Shown piece by piece: positions 1-4,846 of a stretch of DNA of 5,114 nt (position 1 is its first letter; every line of letters starts with the position of its first letter). Source of the DNA: an uncultured Clostridia bacterium (GTDB lineage: Bacteria > Bacillota > Clostridia > Oscillospirales > Oscillospiraceae); contig CAMFZO010000121.1 in assembly GCA_946006895.1 (NCBI GenBank), forward strand, positions 1 through 5,114. The letters are read 5' to 3'. Below the pieces are notes generated by a model. It did no database searches. It saw only the letters and a list, made by a program, of their open reading frames with translations, and was not told the DNA's origin. The position numbers and the translations under genes were made by a program.

Positions 1-1
1 G

Positions 2-1195
2 TGTGAGGCGCTGCGGGCGCAGATGGAGGAGGCGTCGGAGCGGCTGGATTTTGAGCACGCCGCCCAATACCGGGACCGTCTGCGGGCCATAGAGGCTTTG
101 GGCCAGCGGCAGTTGGTCACGGCAGGATCCATGGCCGACACCGATGTGATCGGCTGGTACGAGACGGAGGCCAAGGCTTGCTTTGCCGTGCTGCATTTCA
201 TCGGCGGCAATCTGATGGACAAGGACTATGAGCTGCTGCCCCTGCCGGAGGACCGGGAAGAAGCCCTGTCCTCGCTGGTCAAGCAGTATTATCTGGCGCG
301 AAAAGCCGCGCCCAAGCGGATTTTGCTGCCCTTTGCCATGGAGGACGCGGAGCTGTTTTCCCAGCTTTTACAGGAGCAGTTGGAGTTCAAGGCCCGCATT
401 TCTGTGCCCAACCGGGGCGACAACAAGCGCCTGGCTGAGCTGGCCTATCAGAACGCCAAGGAGGAGGCCGAGCGCGCCACCACGGCGGCAGAACGCCTCA
501 GCGGCACCCTGACCCTGTTGCAGGGGATGCTGTGCCTGCCGGAGTATCCGCGCCGCCTGGAGGCCTACGACATTTCCAACATCGCCGGAACGGACATTGT
601 GGCGTCCATGACGGTTTTTGTCAACGGGAAGCCGAAAAAGAGCGACTACAAACGCTTCAAGCTGGAAAACATGGAGGATCAGGACGACTACGCCTCCATG
701 CGGCAGGTGCTCTGCCGCCGGTTTTGCCGCTATCTCGACGGGGACAAGGGCTTTGAGGAAAGGCCGGACGCCCTGCTGATCGACGGCGGCGCAATCCATG
801 CCCAGACGGTAAAGGAAGCCCTGGCCCTGATGGGCATTGAGCTGCCGATTTTCGGCATGGTAAAGGACAACCGCCACCGCACCCGCGCTCTGGTGACGCC
901 GGAGGGTGCTGAGATCGGCATCCAGGCGGTCCCGGCAGTGTTTGCCCTCATCGGGCGCATCCAGGAGGAGACCCACCGCTTTGCCATCACCTATCACCGA
1001 CAGCTTCGCAGCCGCCGGGTCAAGGGCTCCCAGCTCGACGAGATCCCGGGGGTCGGCGAGAAGCGGCGTTTGGCGCTGCTGAAGCACTTCAAGTCCGTCA
1101 CGGCGGTAAAGTCCGCCTCCGTGGAGGAACTGCGGGAGGCAGTTCCGGCATGCACGGCGCAGGCGGTCTATGAATATTTCCACAAGCAGGAGTAA
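2..1195 (+). CDS. uvrC: UvrABC excinuclease subunit C, C-terminal part (5' end outside window)
   Basis: UvrC makes the dual incisions around DNA lesions bound by UvrA/UvrB in nucleotide excision repair. The frame is open from base 2, so the gene starts upstream; 397 residues are visible of a protein that is usually about 600, and the N-terminal GIY-YIG nuclease domain is missing. In order, the visible part has the UVR (UvrB-binding) helix pair at about 2-115, a linker, the RNase H-like endonuclease domain at about 545-1010, and a C-terminal helix-hairpin-helix region with DEIPGVGEKRRLALLKHF at about 1038-1091. Residues matching the known E. coli catalytic set (D399, D438, D466, H538) are present: Asp of AYDISN (codon 569-571), DDY (683-691), Asp of LIDGG (782-784) and His of THRFAI (974-976). 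The motif after DGG is unusual (GAIHAQ rather than the common GKGQ). The stop lies 3 bases before rsmD, so co-transcription is likely. The first ATG at 23 is internal to the UVR domain and is not the real start. Confidence 0.97.
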   Translation, partial: CEALRAQMEEASERLDFEHAAQYRDRLRAIEALGQRQLVTAGSMADTDVIGWYETEAKACFAVLHFIGGNLMDKDYELLPLPEDREEALSSLVKQYYLARKAAPKRILLPFAMEDAELFSQLLQEQLEFKARISVPNRGDNKRLAELAYQNAKEEAERATTAAERLSGTLTLLQGMLCLPEYPRRLEAYDISNIAGTDIVASMTVFVNGKPKKSDYKRFKLENMEDQDDYASMRQVLCRRFCRYLDGDKGFEERPDALLIDGGAIHAQTVKEALALMGIELPIFGMVKDNRHRTRALVTPEGAEIGIQAVPAVFALIGRIQEETHRFAITYHRQLRSRRVKGSQLDEIPGVGEKRRLALLKHFKSVTAVKSASVEELREAVPACTAQAVYEYFHKQE

Positions 1196-1198
1196 ACC

Positions 1199-1750
1199 AT
1201 GAGAGTCATTACCGGTACCGCCCGAGGTACTAATTTGAAAGCCCCGGACGGCCTTTCCACCCGTCCGACGGCGGACAAGGTCAAGCAGGCGGTTTTCAAT
1301 ATCATACAATATGAGATCGCGGGGGAGGTCCTGGACCTGTTTGCAGGCTCCGGCCAGTTGGGCATCGAGGCCCTGAGCAGGGGAGCGTCCCGCGCCGTTT
1401 TTGTGGACGCGGGAAAGCCGGCCATCGCCGTGATCCGGGAGAATCTGAAAAAGACCCATCTGGAGGACCGGGCGGAGGTGGTCTGCTGCGACTATATGAC
1501 CTACCTCGCAAACTGCAGAAAACGCTTCCGTATCGTGTTCCTCGACCCGCCTTATGCAGAAAATTATTTAGAAAATGCAATAAAACGCATCTCGGAAATT
1601 GACATTTTGGCGGAAGGTGCTATAATTGTATCAGAACGCCCCCTGGGAAAGCCTCTGGATGAGGACTTTCCCGGCCTGGTGCGCTCGAAAGATTACCATT
1701 ACGGCAAAACGACGGTAACGCTCTTTCGCCGGGAAAGGGATGTTCTATGA
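1199..1750 (+). CDS. rsmD: 16S rRNA (guanine(966)-N(2))-methyltransferase RsmD
   Basis: RsmD uses S-adenosylmethionine to methylate N2 of G966 (E. coli numbering) in 16S rRNA of the small ribosomal subunit. The 183-residue product has the usual family length. The N-terminus MRVITGTARG and the RPTADKVKQAVFN segment (residues 22-34) are typical RsmD landmarks. The Rossmann SAM-binding motif I is DLFAGSGQLG (46-55), and the catalytic N-methylase motif IV is DPPY (116-119). The start is supported by AGGAG at 1188-1192, inside the end of uvrC, six bases before the ATG. The last four bases overlap coaD (ATGA), a common rsmD-coaD arrangement that suggests translational coupling. The codons from about 1553 to 1640 are markedly AT-rich, including ATA isoleucine and TTA leucine, unlike the rest of the gene. 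This stretch also carries a consensus promoter. Confidence 0.97.
   Translation: MRVITGTARGTNLKAPDGLSTRPTADKVKQAVFNIIQYEIAGEVLDLFAGSGQLGIEALSRGASRAVFVDAGKPAIAVIRENLKKTHLEDRAEVVCCDYMTYLANCRKRFRIVFLDPPYAENYLENAIKRISEIDILAEGAIIVSERPLGKPLDEDFPGLVRSKDYHYGKTTVTLFRRERDVL
1553..1598 (+). promoter_or_regulatory. AT-rich segment upstream of the internal promoter (possible UP element)
   Basis: Within the GC-rich rsmD coding sequence, the bases just upstream of the internal -35 are dominated by A and T (codons for YAENYLENAIK). AT-rich sequence directly upstream of a -35 can bind the RNA polymerase alpha C-terminal domains. That role here is inference; the base composition is seen directly. Confidence 0.35.
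1599..1626 (+). promoter_or_regulatory. Consensus sigma-A-type promoter inside rsmD, driving coaD
   Basis: A perfect -35 TTGACA (1599-1604) is followed by a 16-base spacer and a perfect -10 TATAAT (1621-1626). TGC directly before the -10 (1618-1620) gives an extended -10. Transcription would start near 1633, giving a leader of roughly 110 bases before the coaD ATG at 1747. All twelve hexamer positions match the housekeeping sigma consensus, which is unlikely by chance in this GC-rich coding region. Activity is not proven by sequence. Confidence 0.7.
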
Positions 1751-2253
1751 AGATCGCCGTCTATCCCGGCAGCTTCGACCCCGTGACCAACGGACATCTG
1801 AATATCATCGAGCGCGCCTCGCGGCTGTTTGACCAGGTTATTGTCTGCGTCATGGTCAACTGTGAGAAAAAGCCGCTGTTTTCTCTGGAGGAGCGGAAAA
1901 ACCAGCTCCGCAGCGTTACCAGCCACCTTCCCAACGTGACGGTGGACGCCTATGACGGTCTGCTGGCCGAGTATGCCAGGGAGCGCGGCTGCTGCACCAT
2001 TGTCAAGGGCCTGCGGGCAGGCTCCGATTTCGAGAAGGAATTTCAGATGGCAATGGTCAACCGTAAACTGAATCCTGATCTGGACTCCCTCTTTCTCACC
2101 GCAGAGCATCAGTATATGTATCTCAGCTCCAGCGCTGTGAAGGAGATGGGCTATTACGGCGCGGATCTTACCGATTTCCTGCCGCCGCAGATCATGGATG
2201 AATTTGAACAAAGAATGAAAAAAATTGCGAATATGAAGGAGGCCCACCCATGA
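1747..2253 (+). CDS. coaD: Phosphopantetheine adenylyltransferase (PPAT)
   Basis: CoaD transfers AMP from ATP to 4'-phosphopantetheine, giving dephospho-CoA, the penultimate step of cytoplasmic coenzyme A synthesis. The 168-residue product is close to the usual length of about 160. The N-terminal nucleotidyltransferase signature YPGSFDPVTNGHL (residues 6-18) includes the T/HxGH motif as TNGH (14-17). Further family landmarks are KGLRAGSDFEKE (87-98, with the conserved Arg90), the NRKLNP segment (105-110) and the ATP-contacting SSS of YLSSSAVKEM (125-134). The C-terminus is an ordinary acidic/basic helix. The start overlaps the rsmD stop (ATGA, 1747-1750), with a modest Shine-Dalgarno AAGGGA at 1735-1740. 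The end overlaps the next gene by ATGA (2250-2253). Transcription may come from uvrC-rsmD readthrough and from the consensus promoter at 1599-1626. Confidence 0.98.
   Translation: MKIAVYPGSFDPVTNGHLNIIERASRLFDQVIVCVMVNCEKKPLFSLEERKNQLRSVTSHLPNVTVDAYDGLLAEYARERGCCTIVKGLRAGSDFEKEFQMAMVNRKLNPDLDSLFLTAEHQYMYLSSSAVKEMGYYGADLTDFLPPQIMDEFEQRMKKIANMKEAHP
2236..2242 (+). promoter_or_regulatory. Strong ribosome binding site for the coiled-coil gene
   Basis: AAGGAGG lies within the last codons of coaD, seven bases before the ATG at 2250. It is the best Shine-Dalgarno match in this cluster and fixes the start of the downstream gene, so translation need not depend only on coupling through the ATGA overlap. 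Confidence 0.8.
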
Positions 2254-2753
2254 ATGAACATGGAATTGAAGAACTCATCGGCACCTTGTATGAAATGATA
2301 CAGGACGCCAAAACCGTCCCCTTCAGCGGCGACAAGTGCTCTGTTGAGCGCGAGCGTGTGCTGGATCTGCTGGACGAGATCAGCAACCAGCTTCCCGGCG
2401 AATTGAAGCAGGCGAAGACCATCGTGGAATCCCGCGGTGAATTGATCACCAGCGCCAAGCGTGAGGCGGAGACTATCCTGAAGAACGCCCAGGCCCAGGC
2501 CCGTCAGTTGGTGACGCAGGAGGCTATCTACAACGAGGCGAAGAATCAGGCCAACGAGATGGTCCGCGCCGCGCAGGAGAAGATCAAGGAACTGAAGCAG
2601 GTCACCAACGACTATGTGGACGATTCTCTGCGCCGCACCGAAGAAGCCGTCGCCGAGGCCCTCTCCGAGATCCGCGACTCACGCTCCAAGTTCCGCGCCC
2701 TGGTCAATCCCCAGGCTGCAAAGACCAATACCGCAATTATCGAAGACGTATAA
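2250..2753 (+). CDS. Small coiled-coil protein, SepIVA/DivIVA-like (often labelled ATPase or ATP synthase subunit b-like)
   Basis: The product is 167 residues, soluble, with no signal peptide and no membrane segment. Residues 1-64 form a compact N-terminal part with IEELIGTLYEMIQDAK (6-21), a VPFSGDKCSVERE link (23-35) and VLDLLDEISNQLPGEL (37-52). Residues about 54-148 are rich in Ala, Glu, Lys, Gln and Arg with heptad-like spacing, as in a long parallel coiled coil. The pattern of a 'VP..' loop, an R-x-x-VL-x-L-D segment, a 'PGEL..A' segment and an 'EAxxI..A' coiled coil resembles, from memory, mycobacterial SepIVA, a DivIVA-like septation factor, and short homologues encoded near coaD. The mycobacterial protein is longer, with more coiled coil. 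Such proteins are often auto-annotated as ATP synthase b-like because of coiled-coil similarity, but no transmembrane anchor is present here. It overlaps coaD by four bases and is followed by an intrinsic terminator, so it is the last gene of its run. The exact function is unproven. Confidence 0.85.
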   Translation: MNEHGIEELIGTLYEMIQDAKTVPFSGDKCSVERERVLDLLDEISNQLPGELKQAKTIVESRGELITSAKREAETILKNAQAQARQLVTQEAIYNEAKNQANEMVRAAQEKIKELKQVTNDYVDDSLRRTEEAVAEALSEIRDSRSKFRALVNPQAAKTNTAIIEDV

Positions 2754-2761
2754 ACTCTTTC

Positions 2762-2795
2762 AACAGGTCAATTTCTCTGAATTGACCTGTTTTTT
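2762..2795 (+). terminator. Intrinsic terminator after the coiled-coil gene
   Basis: A perfect 12-bp inverted repeat, AACAGGTCAATT (2762-2773) and AATTGACCTGTT (2780-2791), encloses a six-base loop TCTCTG. Six T residues run from 2790 to 2795. It begins eight bases after the stop codon at 2753 and should end the uvrC/rsmD/coaD transcripts. The upstream side has no matching A-tract, so it looks one-directional. Confidence 0.92.
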
Positions 2796-2800
2796 AAACT

Positions 2801-2806
2801 GGGAGG
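2801..2806 (+). promoter_or_regulatory. Ribosome binding site that fixes the phospho-sugar mutase start
   Basis: GGGAGG lies five bases before ATG 2812. The reading frame is open much further upstream (to 2614), but that extension runs through the previous gene in another frame and through the terminator. This site therefore decides for 2812. Confidence 0.85.
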
Positions 2807-2811
2807 TAATT

Positions 2812-4515
2812 ATGGACTATTTGGAACGCTATGAATTCTGGTGCGGGAACGCGCCGTTGTCCGGCAAGGAGAGGGAAGCGCTGCTTGCCATGAAAGCCGA
2901 CGACGATGAGGTGAAGGGGGCCTTCGGCGCGGAGCTGCAATTCGGCACTGCTGGCATCCGCGGCATCATGGGCCTTGGCACCAACCGCCTCAACGAATAT
3001 ACGGTTCGCCGCACGGCACAGGGCCTGGCTGCATGGTTGAGCGCCACCGCCCTGCCTCAGAAATGCGCCATCGGCTATGATTCCCGGCACAATTCGCGCC
3101 TTTACGCGGAGATCTGCGCCGCTGCCCTTGCAGAGCGCGGCATCCATGTCTATGTCTATCATGAGCTGGCACCTACGCCCATGCTGTCTTACGCCGTGCG
3201 CCAGTTACAGTGCGGCTGCGGCATCGTCGTTTCCGCCAGCCACAACGCCGGTGCCTACAACGGCATCAAGTGCTACGGCCCCGACGGCTGCCAGATGACC
3301 GACGAGCCGGCTGCCATTGTCTTCCGTGAAATCTCCGCGATCCCATATTTTGTCCCAACCAAGCAGAGCTTTGACGAACTGCTGGAGGCAAAGTCTGTGG
3401 AATTCATCACGCCGGAGCTGTGGGAGCGCTATTATCAGACTGTCCTGCATGAGCGCGTCGCCACGGTGCCCTCCGATAACCTGAATCTGCTCTACACGCC
3501 TCTCTGCGGCACCGGCAACAAGCCTGTCCGTGAGGTACTGGGCCGCATTGGCGTCAATGTGGATGTGGTCAAGGTCCAGGAGCAGCCCGACGGCGACTTC
3601 AAAACCTGCGAATATCCCAACCCGGAGACGGACGCGGCGCTGAACGAAAGCTATAAGATCGCTGTCCAGACCCATCCGGACCTGATCCTGGGCACAGATC
3701 CGGACTGTGATCGTGTGGCGGTGGCCGTTCCCGAGGACGGCAGCTTCCGTAAGCTGTCGGGCAATGAGTTGGGCTGTCTGTTGCTGGACTACATACTGGG
3801 TGAGCTGTCCGCCCAGGGAAAACTGCCTCCGTCTCCTGTCGCTGTGCGCAGCATCGTTTCCACGCCTCTGGCGGACAAGGTTGCCGCAAAATACGGCGTA
3901 AAGATGAAGTCGGTCCTGACCGGATTTAAGTACATCGGCGGCGAGATCCTCGCGCTGGAGGAAAAGGGCGAGGAAGACCGTTTCGTCTTTGGCTTTGAGG
4001 AAAGCTGCGGCTACCTCAAGGGCACCTACGCCCGGGACAAGGACGCGGTGGTTGCCTCCATGCTGACCTGCGACCTGGCGGCAAAGCTCAAGCGCGAGGG
4101 CATGAATCTGGCGCAGAAGATGGACGCCCTCTATGCCGAGCTGGGCTATCATGAGGCTAAGGTCATCAGCATCGAGCTGAAAGGCCCCAACGCCATGGAG
4201 CTTTCCGCGAAATTCATGGCCGATTTCCGCGCCGCCATCCCCACGGAGCTTTGCGGCATCCCCGTCACCTCCTGCACAGATTATCAGTCCCGGATCACCC
4301 GGAATATGCTGACAGGCGAGGAGAGCGCGGTGCTTCTGCCCAAGTCCAATGTGGTCACGCTGGTTTTGGGTGAAAAGGGCAGCGTCATTGTCCGTCCGTC
4401 GGGCACGGAGCCGAAGGTCAAGCTCTATCTGACCGCCGTAGACCGGGACAAGGACCGCGCTCGTGCGCTGCTTGCCGATCTGGCGGCTGCCATGAACGCC
4501 TATGTGCCGAAATAA
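2812..4515 (+). CDS. pgcA: Phospho-sugar mutase (phosphoglucomutase/phosphomannomutase family, PgcA-type)
   Basis: This alpha-D-phosphohexomutase interconverts hexose 1- and 6-phosphates (glucose, possibly mannose) through a phosphoserine enzyme and a bisphosphate intermediate. It feeds UDP-glucose and envelope polysaccharide synthesis in the cytoplasm. The 567 residues fit the long PgcA-type branch (B. subtilis PgcA is about 580). Domain 1 has FGTAGIRG (44-51) and the catalytic loop SASHNAGAYNGIK (141-153) with phospho-acceptor Ser143. Domain 2 has the Mg-binding loop GTDPDCDR (294-301; Asp296, 298, 300). Domain 3 has the sugar-specificity loop GFEES (394-398). Domain 4 has the phosphate-binding loop RPSGTEPK (528-535). 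All four active-site loops are intact, so the enzyme should be active. One difference is Ala146 where ASHNP is usual. Substrate preference cannot be read from sequence. The gene follows the terminator at 2795 closely and has no terminator of its own before the valS promoter. Confidence 0.95.
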   Translation: MDYLERYEFWCGNAPLSGKEREALLAMKADDDEVKGAFGAELQFGTAGIRGIMGLGTNRLNEYTVRRTAQGLAAWLSATALPQKCAIGYDSRHNSRLYAEICAAALAERGIHVYVYHELAPTPMLSYAVRQLQCGCGIVVSASHNAGAYNGIKCYGPDGCQMTDEPAAIVFREISAIPYFVPTKQSFDELLEAKSVEFITPELWERYYQTVLHERVATVPSDNLNLLYTPLCGTGNKPVREVLGRIGVNVDVVKVQEQPDGDFKTCEYPNPETDAALNESYKIAVQTHPDLILGTDPDCDRVAVAVPEDGSFRKLSGNELGCLLLDYILGELSAQGKLPPSPVAVRSIVSTPLADKVAAKYGVKMKSVLTGFKYIGGEILALEEKGEEDRFVFGFEESCGYLKGTYARDKDAVVASMLTCDLAAKLKREGMNLAQKMDALYAELGYHEAKVISIELKGPNAMELSAKFMADFRAAIPTELCGIPVTSCTDYQSRITRNMLTGEESAVLLPKSNVVTLVLGEKGSVIVRPSGTEPKVKLYLTAVDRDKDRARALLADLAAAMNAYVPK

Positions 4516-4518
4516 GAC

Positions 4519-4547
4519 TTGACAAGGCCGGTTTTTTCCGTTATCAT
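4519..4547 (+). promoter_or_regulatory. Sigma-A-type promoter of the valS T-box leader
   Basis: A perfect -35 TTGACA (4519-4524), a 17-base spacer and -10 TATCAT (4542-4547, five of six matches to TATAAT) lie directly after the mutase stop codon at 4515. Transcription would begin near 4553-4555, just before a stable hairpin and the T-box structure, which is the expected geometry for a T-box-controlled gene. Confidence 0.85.
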
Positions 4548-4555
4548 GGACCTGT

Positions 4556-4574
4556 TGCCGGGAAAGACCCGGCA
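4556..4574 (+). other. Short hairpin at the 5' end of the valS leader RNA
   Basis: TGCCGGG (4556-4562) and CCCGGCA (4568-4574) form a perfect 7-bp GC-rich stem with loop AAAGA. It would sit within a base or two of the predicted transcript start, upstream of T-box Stem I. It has no T-run, so it is not a terminator. A role in protecting the 5' end or insulating the riboswitch fold is inference. Confidence 0.65.
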
Positions 4575-4590
4575 GAGGATATTCGACAAA

Positions 4591-4814
4591 TGCGCTGACG
4601 AAGAGGAGTAGTCGGACGCTTCGACACAGAGAGGGGACGGCCGGTGCAAGTCCCTGTCGAAGAACGATGAAGGTCGCTTCTGAGCTTGCGGGCTGAAAGC
4701 AGTAGGTCCGCACGGGTCCCTCCCGTTACAGAGGCAAGAGTGCCCGCTTTTTGCGGGAATTCAGGTGGTACCACGGTATTTTATCGCCCTGAGCAGCTTT
4801 GCTCAGGGCGTTTT
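4591..4814 (+). promoter_or_regulatory. T-box riboswitch (tRNA-Val sensing leader of valS)
   Basis: T-box leaders bind uncharged tRNA and switch from a terminator to an antiterminator, raising synthetase expression on amino-acid starvation. Stem I is seen as follows: a base with GA/TGA kink-turn-like elements and GAAG/CTTC (4600-4603 with 4677-4680); a specifier loop with AGTA (4607-4610); an upper stem CTTCGACA/TGTCGAAG (4619-4626 with 4655-4662); an AGAGAG bulge; and a GGTGCAAG apical region (4643-4650). The likely specifier codon is GTC at 4673-4675, followed by a purine, matching valine. Stem II (CTTGC/GCAAG, 4685-4689 with 4734-4738) encloses CTGAAA and AGCAG elements and a second helix pair like Stem IIA/B. 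Stem III is CCCGC/GCGGG (4743-4747 with 4753-4757). The T-box sequence AGGTGGTACCACGG (4763-4776) carries TGGT, complementary to an ACCA tRNA end. The antiterminator can form by 4761-4765 with 4788-4792 and 4774-4778 with 4782-4786, excluding the terminator. Confidence 0.96.
4785..4814 (+). terminator. T-box-controlled intrinsic terminator (attenuator) before valS
   Basis: CGCCCTGAGC (4785-4794) pairs perfectly with GCTCAGGGCG (4801-4810) around an AGCTTT loop, followed by TTTT at 4811-4814. Its 5' arm is the same sequence that would pair with the T-box element, so terminator and antiterminator are mutually exclusive. It may also catch readthrough from the mutase gene. Confidence 0.93.
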
Positions 4815-4833
4815 CTATGCACATTCTTTCAAA

Positions 4834-4839
4834 AAGGAG
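4834..4839 (+). promoter_or_regulatory. Ribosome binding site of valS
   Basis: AAGGAG lies seven bases before ATG 4847. An in-frame ATG at 4817 would add ten residues, but it sits directly after the terminator hairpin with no Shine-Dalgarno, so 4847 is preferred. Confidence 0.85.
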
Positions 4840-4846
4840 CAGAAAC

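Noticed and set aside
1282..1310. Possible promoter with -10-like TACAAT at 1305-1310 in rsmD
   Set aside because: No acceptable -35 at 16-18 bases upstream (CAAGCA).
368..1459. 363-codon open frame on the minus strand opposite uvrC and rsmD
   Set aside because: It spans two well-identified genes and shows no recognisable domain; it is a composition shadow.
1699..2247. 182-codon minus-strand frame opposite coaD
   Set aside because: It is fully antisense to coaD, with no motif and no separate ribosome site.
2614..2811. Upstream extension of the mutase reading frame to ATG 2614
   Set aside because: The extra 66 residues are Pro/Ser/Arg-rich out-of-frame translation of the coiled-coil gene and cross the terminator. 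The Shine-Dalgarno GGGAGG at 2801 and the family N-terminus point to 2812.
3205..4713. Long open frame of 502 codons on the minus strand opposite the mutase gene and T-box
   Set aside because: It is antisense to a clearly functional gene, its translation shows no family motif, and it runs through the T-box region. GC-rich coding DNA commonly leaves the antisense frame open.
4743..4757. Hairpin CCCGC-TTTTT-GCGGG read as a terminator
   Set aside because: The T-run is in the loop, not after the stem. The position between Stem II and the T-box element identifies it as Stem III of the riboswitch.
4817..4846. Alternative in-frame valS start at ATG 4817
   Set aside because: It lies immediately after the attenuator hairpin with no Shine-Dalgarno. 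The ATG at 4847 has AAGGAG at good spacing and gives the usual ValRS N-terminus.
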